Source: Betaproteobacteria bacterium
Lineage (GTDB): Bacteria > Pseudomonadota > Gammaproteobacteria > Burkholderiales > JAHFQX01
Length of the DNA stretch: 40,595 bases
NCBI GenBank assembly: GCA_023259135.1
Contig: JAHFQX010000025.1
Span: forward strand, 1 to 40,595
Direction: 5' to 3'
Shown here: positions 1 to 7,747 of the stretch, in pieces
Numbering within the stretch: the stretch's first letter is position 1
Layout of the letters: each line of letters opens with the position of its first letter
The notes under the pieces: generated by a model
Seen by the model: the letters and a program-made list of their open reading frames with translations, nothing else
Database searches by the model: none
Told to the model about the DNA's origin: nothing
Made by a program: the position numbers and the translations under genes

Positions 1-12
1 GCCCGGGTTTTC

Positions 13-23
13 GGGGGGGGGGG
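13..23. other. G11 homopolymer near window edge
   Basis: Eleven consecutive G residues lie in the first 25 bases. The rest of positions 1-101, downstream of the last gene of the minus-strand propeller operon, holds no gene and no clear terminator that I can see. The run could be real or a sequencing or assembly artefact at a contig edge. Confidence 0.6.
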
Positions 24-101
24 CAGCATGGCGAACGATCTGCTGGGTTCGGCTCCGTGTTGGGGCGGGATCCGGGATTTCAGCATCCCCCGGCAGAGGG
101 T

Positions 102-1379
102 CTATCGGCGCAGATGGGTGACTCCGCCGAAACTTCCGATCCACAGGTCACCGCGGGATCCGGTGTCCATGGAAAAAATCGTGTCTGAAAATAAGCCGTC
201 GGCGGTGGTCAAAATCTTGAATTTCCCGTTTTCCATCCAGGCCAGTCCTTTGTTGGTGCCGATCCAAAGCCGGCCGCCTTGGTCGATGTGCAGCATGAAC
301 ACATGGTTGCCGGGAAGGCCCTCGGCAACAGTGTAGTGCTTCCACCCGGATCCGTCGAAGCGGGATAGGCCGCCACCCCACGTGCCCGCCCATACCCTCC
401 CCCGGCCATCGATGGCCAGGGACACAATGTAATTCGGGTTGTAGGCCACGTCCACCCCCTGCAGCCCCATTTCCTCTTTTTGGCGGGCGTGATGTGCCGA
501 CTGCTTGGCCGGATCGTTTTTGAACTCGATGGAATCCTTAACTTTCTCGTAGGGAGCCCCCAGGCCCTTTGCGTGGTTCCAGTTGTCCCATCTGCCGTTG
601 CGGTAGCGGGCAAGGCCGCCTTCGGTGGCCATCCAGACCTCGCCGTTCATTCCCTCGGCCAGTCCGTAAACCCAGTCGTTGGGCAGCCCGCCTTGAGTGT
701 TTTCGACAGTGAACAAATCCCATTGGGAGCGGTCGTCGAGCGCCCCGCCCCGTACCCGGTTTACTCCGGACCAAGTAGCGATCCATACATCGCCCGACTG
801 GGTCTTCAGCACATCGTAAACGAATGCGTCCCCCAGCCCATCGGGAACGTTGTAGTTTTTCCATGCCTGCTTAGCGGGATCCAGGATCGACAAGCCGCCG
901 CCGTAGGTGCCGATCGCGATACGGCCGTCGAGCTTGCTGATGTGGAACACGCCGTTCGACAGCAATCCGGTCTTGTTGTCCCACAATCGGTACTCGTCGG
1001 TGGCCGTATCGTAACGGATCACCCCGCCCGACGTGCCGATCCAAACCACCTTACCGTCCACCAGGATGTCCTTGACGTTTCGGTTCCCTACCCGGAAGTG
1101 GGAGAAGCGCGTGTTCGGGTCGGGTGTTGTTACCTTGCCTTGCCGTTCCGGTTCCGGCCCGGCCACTTGATTTTGAGTGATCTGCGGATGGCTCGGCGGA
1201 ACCGGCATGCCGGACCCCAGGGGGCTCGCCATGGGCCGATTTAGGTCCGCCGGCGGGACCGAGGCCTCGCCGGCGCGACTTCTTTTCTGGTTGAGGTTGG
1301 CGCCCAGCATATATCCCCCGGCCACCAGACCTCCGGCAACGATCGTCAGTACCGCTCCCCACTTGAGGTTGAACCGCAC
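102..1379 (-). CDS. Membrane-anchored seven-bladed Reg_prop beta-propeller protein
   Basis: This 425-residue protein has one N-terminal hydrophobic segment (about residues 8-28) followed by a Lys/Arg patch and a Pro-rich linker, so it is probably anchored in the inner membrane with its body in the periplasm. The rest is seven repeats of the two-component-regulator propeller type, each with a core like VWIGTSGG, VWMATEGG or VWAGTWGGG and usually followed by GLP/GLS and an aromatic-rich strand. Such propellers normally form the periplasmic sensor of hybrid histidine kinases, but here no kinase domain is attached. It is a paralogue of the next gene upstream (shared YNPNY, WAGTWGGG and GTNKG blocks), which ends 33 nt before this start. 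It is the last gene of the operon starting at the kinase. The ligand is unknown. Confidence 0.88.
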   Translation of the reverse strand: MRFNLKWGAVLTIVAGGLVAGGYMLGANLNQKRSRAGEASVPPADLNRPMASPLGSGMPVPPSHPQITQNQVAGPEPERQGKVTTPDPNTRFSHFRVGNRNVKDILVDGKVVWIGTSGGVIRYDTATDEYRLWDNKTGLLSNGVFHISKLDGRIAIGTYGGGLSILDPAKQAWKNYNVPDGLGDAFVYDVLKTQSGDVWIATWSGVNRVRGGALDDRSQWDLFTVENTQGGLPNDWVYGLAEGMNGEVWMATEGGLARYRNGRWDNWNHAKGLGAPYEKVKDSIEFKNDPAKQSAHHARQKEEMGLQGVDVAYNPNYIVSLAIDGRGRVWAGTWGGGLSRFDGSGWKHYTVAEGLPGNHVFMLHIDQGGRLWIGTNKGLAWMENGKFKILTTADGLFSDTIFSMDTGSRGDLWIGSFGGVTHLRR

Positions 1380-1412
1380 TTTTTGCTCCTTTGTCGATTC
1401 GGCGGCTCTGAA

Positions 1413-2504
1413 TCAGCGCCCGATGCGCGCCGCGCCACGCTTGGTTCCGGCCCATACCGTGCCGTCCGGGGCGACCGCCAGGGCGTACACATGCTCATCC
1501 AGCAATCCCTCCTTGCGGGAAATAGTCTGCCAGCTTTTGCCGTCGTATCGGGATACGCCTTTGTTGGTGCCGAACCAAAATACCCCGCGGGAATCCTGCG
1601 TCATGCTATACACGATGTTGCCGGCGAGGCCTTGTTTTTCGGTGAAGTTCATCCATTTCGCGCCGTCGAACCGGCTGACCCCTCCACCCCAGGTTCCGGC
1701 CCACACCGATTGGTCCTGGGCCACATGAACCGCGAAGACGTAATTGGGGTTATAGGTGGCCACTCCCCCGGCGCTTACCGACAGGTCGTGACGGTTCTGG
1801 GTGCCGAGCCCGGTATTGCCGCTGGGTTTCAGGTCGCCGGTATTGGGAGCGCCCAAACCCTCCCGGTGGGTCCAGGATTTCCAGCGTTTGCCGTCGAACA
1901 TGGATACGCCTCCCTCGGTGCCGAACCACACCCGGTCCTTGCCGTCCACCGCGATCCCGTAAACCCACTCATTGACCAGCTCTTTCACATAGGTTGTGAA
2001 TTTTCCGGTTTTCAGGTCATAGCGGTTGGCGCCGGCCCAGGTGCCGATCCACAAAGTTCCGTCCCGTTGGTTGGCAAACGCGTAGACCCAATAATCGGCG
2101 AGTCCGTGCATCGGAAAAAACGTTTTCCACTTGCCGTCGCGATAGCGGGACACGCCGCCGGCGTTGGTACCGAACCACTTATAGCCTTGCTGGTCTATCC
2201 CGACCGCAAAGACATACTCGTTGGCCAGTCCGTGGTCACGGGTAAAGCTGTTCCTCGCCTTTTGGGTCGAGAGGTCCACCTCATGCACTCCGGCGGAGGT
2301 GCCAACCCAGAGGGTGTTGCGCTGCGGTTCCACTTTGAGGGCGCGGACATAGACGTTGGGGCCGACGTCAAACGTCTCCAGCACTCGCTCCGCGCCGCCT
2401 GGGGCTCTATTGAGGAGGAGCGGGGGTTGCGGTTGGGCGTGGCACGGGAAAAGGGAAACGGCAACCCACAGGGCGACCGCCAGGGACCATGGGCAGCGTT
2501 TCAT
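1413..2504 (-). CDS. Exported seven-bladed Reg_prop beta-propeller protein
   Basis: This 363-residue protein starts with a clear signal peptide (MKRC, hydrophobic core, cleavage expected near residues 22-24 after the CHAQ region), so the mature protein should be periplasmic. Seven blade motifs follow: LWVGTSAG, KWFGTNAGG, LWIGTWAG, VWFGTEGG, VWAGTWGGG, FWFGTNKG and VWAGTKRG. Between blades four and five there is a longer loop starting GLGAP and ending YNPNY, also found at the same place in the downstream paralogue. The ATG overlaps the stop of the cytochrome c gene (4 nt, ATGA), which points to coupled translation. By family knowledge it should bind a ligand or partner and feed a two-component system. 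The natural candidate is the kinase encoded at 4930-6477, but that link is inference. Confidence 0.88.
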   Translation of the reverse strand: MKRCPWSLAVALWVAVSLFPCHAQPQPPLLLNRAPGGAERVLETFDVGPNVYVRALKVEPQRNTLWVGTSAGVHEVDLSTQKARNSFTRDHGLANEYVFAVGIDQQGYKWFGTNAGGVSRYRDGKWKTFFPMHGLADYWVYAFANQRDGTLWIGTWAGANRYDLKTGKFTTYVKELVNEWVYGIAVDGKDRVWFGTEGGVSMFDGKRWKSWTHREGLGAPNTGDLKPSGNTGLGTQNRHDLSVSAGGVATYNPNYVFAVHVAQDQSVWAGTWGGGVSRFDGAKWMNFTEKQGLAGNIVYSMTQDSRGVFWFGTNKGVSRYDGKSWQTISRKEGLLDEHVYALAVAPDGTVWAGTKRGAARIGR

Positions 2505-2839
2505 CGGGAAAGCGTCCTCAGATGGGCGATAATATCCAGAATCTCATGGTCTTTCAGGATCCCCTGAAAAGCGGGCATCGCATTCCTGCCCATTTTGATC
2601 GACGGGATGAGCGTCATGTCGGGCTGCAACAACCGCTCCCCTCGGGAAAAATTGGGAGCCCCCGGCATCACGCTCTGGCCGGTGGGGCCATGGCAGCCGA
2701 CGCAATAAGTGGCGTATAAACGCCCGCCGTTGGCCGTGTCCGCGGCCAGCGCCGGATGCGCGATCATCCAAGACGCCAGCAGTGCCGCAACGGCGCTTCC
2801 CGCGGCGGGCTTGGTTGGGGGTTTGCGGATCGGGTTCAT
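2501..2839 (-). CDS. Small periplasmic c-type cytochrome
   Basis: The protein has 112 residues. An N-terminal signal peptide (about residues 1-33, ending PALAAD) is followed by one haem-attachment site CVGCH (Cys46, Cys49, His50) and a likely distal ligand Met88 in RNAMPAF, which is the layout of a class I cytochrome c domain of the CBB3 or CccA type. I chose the ATG at 2839 over a longer upstream reading because it begins the signal peptide and overlaps the stop of the Sel1 gene by 4 nt (ATGA). The gene sits inside a signalling operon between a Sel1-repeat protein and two propellers, with no oxidase or dehydrogenase beside it. Redox sensing, or electron delivery to a propeller-bound partner, is therefore possible but unproven. 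Confidence 0.9.
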   Translation of the reverse strand: MNPIRKPPTKPAAGSAVAALLASWMIAHPALAADTANGGRLYATYCVGCHGPTGQSVMPGAPNFSRGERLLQPDMTLIPSIKMGRNAMPAFQGILKDHEILDIIAHLRTLSR

Positions 2840-3504
2840 TTTTTCGGCTCCTGACGGAGATTTTTGGTCGGGGAGGTCACCAGTTTCTTCGCCCGCTCTT
2901 CCCAGGCCAGCGCTTGTTCCGGGTCCGGGGCCAAGCCAAGCAGTCCGCGGCGATAGGCGACGGCCATGGCTTGGATCGATGCGACGTCGTTGTTTTCCGC
3001 TGCCCGCTTGATCCAGCGCAGCGCCTCTTCCGGGGGGGGCTTGGCGGCGGCGTCCAAACCCAGCGTTGTGCGCCAGTAAGCTTGGGCCAGAGCCAAAATG
3101 GCCGGAACGTGGTTCTGTTCCGCCGCCCGATGGAACCACTTGAGCGCTTCCGCGGGGTCCTTCTTTACCCCTTCCCCCACCGAGTATAAAGTCCCGAGCC
3201 CGTACTGGGCTTCCGCATGGCCTTGATTGGCGGCCAAGCGGTAATATTTGAGGGCCTCCTCATTCTCGTCCGAGATGTCGAGGATATACCCAAGCAGCGT
3301 TTGGGCGCCGGCATGCCCGATGTCCGCGGCTTTGCGCAGCAGTGCCATGGCATTCGCCATGTCGCCGCCCTGAAATGCTTTGCGCCCCGCCTGATAATCA
3401 TCCTCCGGCGCCGGGAAGGCGGCCGACGTTACCGCGATGCCAAGCGCCGCGCCCAGAATCCACCGGCGCCATCCGATGGCGCCGGTCAAGCTTGTTCGTT
3501 GCAT
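2836..3504 (-). CDS. Exported Sel1-repeat (TPR-like) protein
   Basis: This 222-residue protein carries an N-terminal signal sequence (about residues 1-32, hydrophobic core WILGAALGIAVTSAA) and then at least four Sel1-like helical repeats with patterns such as AMALLRKAADIGHAGAQTLLG, ALKYYRLAANQGHAEAQYGLG, ALKWFHRAAEQNHVPAILALA and ALRWIKRAAENNDVASIQAMA. Such repeats act as protein-binding scaffolds, so a periplasmic adaptor for the cytochrome, propellers or kinase is a reasonable guess. The ATG at 3504 gives a normal signal peptide 19 nt after the regulator gene. In-frame ATGs at 3534 and 3546 are alternatives. Its stop overlaps the cytochrome start by 4 nt. Confidence 0.85.
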   Translation of the reverse strand: MQRTSLTGAIGWRRWILGAALGIAVTSAAFPAPEDDYQAGRKAFQGGDMANAMALLRKAADIGHAGAQTLLGYILDISDENEEALKYYRLAANQGHAEAQYGLGTLYSVGEGVKKDPAEALKWFHRAAEQNHVPAILALAQAYWRTTLGLDAAAKPPPEEALRWIKRAAENNDVASIQAMAVAYRRGLLGLAPDPEQALAWEERAKKLVTSPTKNLRQEPKK

Positions 3505-3523
3505 TCCGCAACCCCGGAAAAAG

Positions 3524-4936
3524 TCATGGAACATGGTCTTGCCCATTTTCGCCGCCCTGCCCGAGAGGCCACCCCAACTGTTCGAATTCCTCCAGTTTAC
3601 GATAAAGGCTGGATAAGCCGACGTCCAGCTTTTCCGCCGCGGCCTTGCGGTTGCCGCCAGCCTCCTCCAGGCTGCGCAGGATGATCCGCCATTCCATGCG
3701 GCGCAATTGCTCGCGCAGGCTGCCGGCCGTATTGGAGGGCGGGCCTTTGCCGTCGGCGGGGCGGGAAGTCTTAGTGATTCCGGGGGGCAGGTCCGCCAGG
3801 GTGATGCGGCCATCGTCGGCCAGAATCATCGCCCGGTCGAGAACATTTTCCAATTCTCTCATGTTGCCCGGCCAGCCATACCCAAGGAAGATTTCCTCGA
3901 CTTCGGGGTCGATGGTTATTTTTTGCTCCATGCCCGGCTGCCGGGAGTTTCGGGCCAGCAACCGTTGGATGAGCCCCGGGATGTCTTCGCGCCGCTCGCG
4001 CAGCGGCGGCAGATCGATATGGAACACACTGATGCGGAAGTAAAGATCTTCCCGGAATCGCCCCTCTGCAACCATGTTTGTAAGGTTCCGATTGGTGGCC
4101 GCAATGATACGGACGTCGACGCGGCGCGCCTGCTCGCTGCCGACCGGGCGGACATGCTTGTCGTCGATTACGTGCAGCAACTTGGTTTGCAGCGAGAGCG
4201 GCAACTCGCCGATCTCGTCCAGGAACAGAGTGCCTTTGTCCGCTTCCAGGAACAACCCCTTGCGGGCCTTGTCGGCGCCGGTGAACGCGCCCTTGGTGTG
4301 CCCGAAAAATTCACTCTCCAGCAGGTTCTCCGGTATCGCTCCGCAGTTAACGTTGACAAAGGTCCCCGCCGCCCGCCGGCTTTGCCGGTGGATGGTGCGG
4401 GCCACAACCCCCTTTCCGGTTCCGCTCTCCCCGGTGATCAGAACGGTGCTGTCGGTGGGGGCCACCTTGGAGATCAGCCGATCGATGGCTTGCATCGCCG
4501 GACAAATAAAGCGGTAAGCTTGTTCTTCCCGCCCCCAAACGATGCTGCGCAGCCTGCTGTTCTCGTCGCGCAGTTTCCGCAGGTCGGCAATCTGCGCCAG
4601 CCGGTGCAACAACTCATCGTTGCGCAGGGGTTTGATCATGAAGTCAAGAGCGCCGGCCTTCATTGCCTCGATTGCGGTATCGACCGAGGCGTACGCGGTT
4701 ATCATGATGAACGAGGTGTCGATGCCGTTGCTGCGGGCTTGCTTGATGATGTCGATGCCGCTCATGACCGGCATGCTGATATCGCACAGGGCCACGTCCA
4801 CGTCGCCCTTGGCCAGGCGCTCCAGACCCAGCATGCCGTTGGCCGCCTGCTCCACCGAATGACCGGCCTTGGTGAGAACCGCCGACAGGACTTGGCGAAT
4901 CGCCGGCTCGTCATCGATTACCAGCACGTTTAGCAC
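3524..4936 (-). CDS. NtrC-family sigma54-dependent response regulator
   Basis: This 470-residue protein has the full NtrC layout. The receiver domain (1-120) carries acidic Asp8/Asp9, phospho-acceptor Asp52 and Lys102. The AAA+ domain (about 140-370) has Walker A GESGTGKG at 169-176, the sigma54-contact motif GAFTGA at 216-221 and Walker B TLFLDE near 236-241. A Fis-type helix-turn-helix (GGNRKAAAEKLDVGLSSLYRKLEE) lies near the C-terminus. It starts at GTG, overlapping the end of the kinase gene by 7 nt, so kinase and regulator form a pair. It should activate sigma54 promoters when phosphorylated. I looked for a GG-N10-GC promoter upstream of the operon at 6478-6588 and did not see one, so its targets may lie elsewhere. 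Confidence 0.95.
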   Translation of the reverse strand: MLNVLVIDDEPAIRQVLSAVLTKAGHSVEQAANGMLGLERLAKGDVDVALCDISMPVMSGIDIIKQARSNGIDTSFIMITAYASVDTAIEAMKAGALDFMIKPLRNDELLHRLAQIADLRKLRDENSRLRSIVWGREEQAYRFICPAMQAIDRLISKVAPTDSTVLITGESGTGKGVVARTIHRQSRRAAGTFVNVNCGAIPENLLESEFFGHTKGAFTGADKARKGLFLEADKGTLFLDEIGELPLSLQTKLLHVIDDKHVRPVGSEQARRVDVRIIAATNRNLTNMVAEGRFREDLYFRISVFHIDLPPLRERREDIPGLIQRLLARNSRQPGMEQKITIDPEVEEIFLGYGWPGNMRELENVLDRAMILADDGRITLADLPPGITKTSRPADGKGPPSNTAGSLREQLRRMEWRIILRSLEEAGGNRKAAAEKLDVGLSSLYRKLEEFEQLGWPLGQGGENGQDHVP

Positions 4937-6477
4937 GCCGATTCAACCTCGATGTTGCTCTTTGCCGTCCGCGGCAAAAGAAAGTGAACTCGGGTGCCTT
5001 GGCCTGGCAGAGAGCTGATCTCCAGGCGCCCTTGGTGGTTTTCCGCGATGGACCGGCACAGCGCCAGTCCGAGGCCGGTCCCCTTTCCCGCGGGCTTGGT
5101 GGTAAAAAACGGCTCGGCGACGCGCCTCAGCGTATCTTCCTCCATCCCACAACCGTTATCCTCAATTTCGATCCGGGCGTAGCCATCCTCGAATCGGGTC
5201 GAGACCGTGATCCGGCGGTCGTGTTCCATTACCCCTTCCAGGGCATCCGCGGCGTTGATCAGCAGATTCATGATGACTTGGGTGACCTGGTCTCCAACGC
5301 AAGGAACCGCCGGGAGTTGATGGTCCAAATTGAGCGCTAGTCCCACCTTGTTGAACCGCTCATCGTAGCGCATCAGACTGACCGTTGCCCGGATCAGCCC
5401 GTTCAAATCCACCAAGTCCCACTCTGCGGCACGCGGGCTGGCGAAGTCGGAGATTTCCCGGACAATTCCCGCCAGGCGGGTGGCCTGGGCGAGGATGATT
5501 TCCGGACTACAATCTTCTCCGGGGTTCGGGCAAGCGCCGCTGGCCCGGGCTTCGTGTATGGCCTGCGCCACGCCGGAGATGGCCGCGAGGGGATTGCCGA
5601 TCTCGTGGGCCACTCCGGCCGCCAGAGAGCCGATGGCGGCCATTTTTTCCTGATGGAAATATTTCCGTCGCTCGATGGCCAACTGCTTTTCCCGCTCATC
5701 GAGATCGACCGCCATCCGGTTAACGGCTTCCATAAGCTGTCCGACTTCGTCGCGACGGGCGAGGGCCAGCGGGGCCCCCCGATAGCCGCCGACAATCTCG
5801 GCAGATCGGCGTTGCACCGAGTGCAAGTCGGCAATGAGTCTGCTAAAAAACAGGCTCAGGGCGGCTCCGAACAAGCCCAGGCCCAAGGACCCGAGAGCCA
5901 GCGCCGTTACCATGGCCGAATGGTTCGTCAATTCGTATTCGTTGGCGAGGAAACCGGCTCTGATCCTGAGGGCTTCGCCGTATTTCTCCAGGGCGGCGGC
6001 TAACCGACCCAGGGCCGACACAAGTTCCACCACCTTGTCCCGGGAAGGATCGTTGATTGCTTGAGTAAAGAGCCGGTCAACCGTTTCCCGATTTTCCAGT
6101 GACGGGAATCCCGCGGCAAGCTCCGGGCTAGACTTCCAAGCGAGGGCACGCATGCGCTCCAACTCCCTCGATATCGATGGGCCGGAGGTGGCGTAGCCCG
6201 TGCGTTCCACCAGCATGGCGGTGTCGATCAGCAGGGTGTGGGCTCCCGCGAGGGCGGCCTCCTGCCGGCGGATGTTTTTGATCTCATGCATCTGTTCCGC
6301 GGCCTGGTTGCGATGATGCAAGACGATCATACCGATGGTGACCGCGTAGCCGATAAGCAGGAAAAACGCGAGCAACCCCTTGGTACGGAGGGAAATCCAA
6401 TTGTCCTGGGCTATTCCGCGCAGGCCACGCCGCGCTTCCCGGATCCAATTGGAAGAATAGCTGCTATAGGTCGTCAT
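4930..6477 (-). CDS. Membrane sensor histidine kinase (NtrB/ZraS-like)
   Basis: This 515-residue inner-membrane kinase has TM1 at about 35-53, a mainly helical periplasmic segment of roughly 130 residues, TM2 at about 188-211, a HAMP region (about 212-265) and a HisKA dimerisation helix with phospho-acceptor His291 in AHEIGNPL. The ATPase domain shows an N box (MNLLINAADAL), G1 (DNGCGM), F box (FFTTK) and G2 (GTGLGL). A short insertion with two cysteines follows the H box (GACPNPGEDC). It is the first gene of the operon and is coupled to the regulator by a 7-nt overlap. The periplasmic domain is small and of no type I recognise, so the exported cytochrome, Sel1 and propeller products may supply the actual sensing surface (inference). 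Confidence 0.95.
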   Translation of the reverse strand: MTTYSSYSSNWIREARRGLRGIAQDNWISLRTKGLLAFFLLIGYAVTIGMIVLHHRNQAAEQMHEIKNIRRQEAALAGAHTLLIDTAMLVERTGYATSGPSISRELERMRALAWKSSPELAAGFPSLENRETVDRLFTQAINDPSRDKVVELVSALGRLAAALEKYGEALRIRAGFLANEYELTNHSAMVTALALGSLGLGLFGAALSLFFSRLIADLHSVQRRSAEIVGGYRGAPLALARRDEVGQLMEAVNRMAVDLDEREKQLAIERRKYFHQEKMAAIGSLAAGVAHEIGNPLAAISGVAQAIHEARASGACPNPGEDCSPEIILAQATRLAGIVREISDFASPRAAEWDLVDLNGLIRATVSLMRYDERFNKVGLALNLDHQLPAVPCVGDQVTQVIMNLLINAADALEGVMEHDRRITVSTRFEDGYARIEIEDNGCGMEEDTLRRVAEPFFTTKPAGKGTGLGLALCRSIAENHQGRLEISSLPGQGTRVHFLLPRTAKSNIEVESAC

Positions 6478-6588
6478 CGTGATTGGAAATGATAGCCGCT
6501 CAAAAATCTTATCAAAAAAATTGCCCTGGGCCGGGGGTGAATCTCAATTTTGCCACCGGCCCCGATCCACGCTTCGACCGTAATCAGC

Positions 6589-7620
6589 CTACTCGAAGAA
6601 CGGCTTGATCTGGTCCCGCTGTTGCTCCGGCCGGAACATGGAGAAAGGCTCGTTGTAGAGGTGCCGCAGCGTGCCCACGTCGGCCGCGCCGATGGCCGGG
6701 TTGAAACTCAGGCGGGGGCTGACCAAGCCGTGGGTCCAAAAATTATCCTGGCCCCGCGCCCCCGGATAGAGCGCCAGATTGAAGCTGTGGATGCCCAGGC
6801 TGTCCAAATAACGGAACAGGCGTTGCAGCCCACCCACCATATCCGATAGATCCTCGGGCAGCAGATCCCAGGAGGAGGCCCGGCGGGGAAAGAGGAATAG
6901 AATGTCCCCCATGGCGCCGAAGGGCGTGTAATGCGTCAGCCATTCTACATTGCCGGTGCGGCCGATATAGCGCTCGCCGAGCCGGGTTTCCTCGGCCAGG
7001 AAATCGGCCCAGAAATTGCGGCCGGTTTTTTCGCGGTAAGCGCGGCTGCCGTTGATGAGGTCGGCATGGTGGTTGCCAGGAGTGGAGGTGGCGAATACTT
7101 GAAGGTGAGTGTGAACCTGAGTCGCCGCGGCGTAGGGCATGTAATTCCAGTTCACCAGGGCATACTCGGCCTCGGGATCGCCCTTGGCGGTGCGCTCGAA
7201 ATACTGGAAGGCCGCGCTGAAGGCATCGTTCAACTGCTGGGCGGAAAGCTCCAGCAAGGGCACATAATGTTCGCGGGTGACCACCGCCACCGCGCTATGC
7301 TTGTCGTAGGGGGACAAATTGGGAAATATCACCGTTTCGCCCAGCTTCAAGCGACCTTCCGGAATCATGTCGGCGGGGAATCGGGGAGTAATGGCTTCCA
7401 CCGTCTCGGCGCAGAAAGGGCAGGTTTTGCGGGTGGCCTCGGCCAAGGGTTTGAGATCGGTCTTGGGAAAACCCTGGAAAGTGGCGAAGTGGGCGATGCG
7501 GGCGGTGCGGCCCGTCAAGGGATGAAACCGGATTTCGCTTTCCACCTGGATTTCCCGGTAGTTGTCGCGGGGATCCAACAGCCGGGTGTATTTTTTGATA
7601 CTCTTGAATTCTAAAGGCAT
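6589..7620 (-). CDS. galT: GalT-like HIT-superfamily nucleotidyltransferase
   Basis: This 343-residue cytoplasmic protein resembles galactose-1-phosphate uridylyltransferase. It has a zinc-type CPFC pair at 67-70 and a histidine motif HTHLQ at 170-174 in the place of the HPHGQ nucleophile of classical GalT. The family transfers a nucleotide between UDP-glucose and a hexose-1-phosphate by way of a nucleotidyl-His intermediate. Some relatives act on other sugar phosphates, so the exact substrate is open. The gene has its own promoter (7654-7683) divergent from the hydrogenase operon and lies 111 nt before the kinase gene on the same strand, so read-through into the signalling operon is possible. 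No other galactose-pathway gene is in the window. Confidence 0.7.
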   Translation of the reverse strand: MPLEFKSIKKYTRLLDPRDNYREIQVESEIRFHPLTGRTARIAHFATFQGFPKTDLKPLAEATRKTCPFCAETVEAITPRFPADMIPEGRLKLGETVIFPNLSPYDKHSAVAVVTREHYVPLLELSAQQLNDAFSAAFQYFERTAKGDPEAEYALVNWNYMPYAAATQVHTHLQVFATSTPGNHHADLINGSRAYREKTGRNFWADFLAEETRLGERYIGRTGNVEWLTHYTPFGAMGDILFLFPRRASSWDLLPEDLSDMVGGLQRLFRYLDSLGIHSFNLALYPGARGQDNFWTHGLVSPRLSFNPAIGAADVGTLRHLYNEPFSMFRPEQQRDQIKPFFE

Positions 7621-7653
7621 GGCAAGGTCTCCGGTGGGAATTTCTGGCGCCCG

Positions 7654-7683
7654 ATTATACGCCTAGGGCCGGCTGGCTGTTGA
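7654..7683 (-). promoter_or_regulatory. Sigma70-type promoter of the galT-like gene
   Basis: On the minus strand a perfect -10 box TATAAT (7654-7659) lies 18 nt downstream of TCAACA (7678-7683), a four-of-six match to the -35 consensus. The start of transcription would fall near 7647, giving a leader of about 27 nt. A GGAG-like ribosome site precedes the ATG at 7620. I see no equally good promoter for the divergent hydrogenase operon in the same 127-nt gap. Confidence 0.55.
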
Positions 7684-7747
7684 GGGGGGAATCCAGGTCC
7701 CATGGCTTTGCCAATCGGCGGCGCATGATGGCGGGGGAAGCTCATAA

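Noticed and set aside
480-1244. Long plus-strand reading antisense to the membrane-anchored propeller gene
   Set aside because: It has no recognisable domain and mirrors the GC-rich codon pattern of the propeller gene on the other strand, whose repeats are unambiguous.
2836-3813. Longer 5' reading of the Sel1 gene (and similarly of the cytochrome gene to 3139 and dnaG to 17813)
   Set aside because: The extensions run over the upstream gene in another frame and destroy the signal peptide or family N-terminus; internal starts with 4-nt overlaps or ribosome sites fit better.
6478-6588. Possible sigma54 promoter before the kinase/NtrC operon
   Set aside because: I searched for GG-N10-GC on the minus strand here and found no acceptable match, so autoregulation by the NtrC-type protein is not supported locally.
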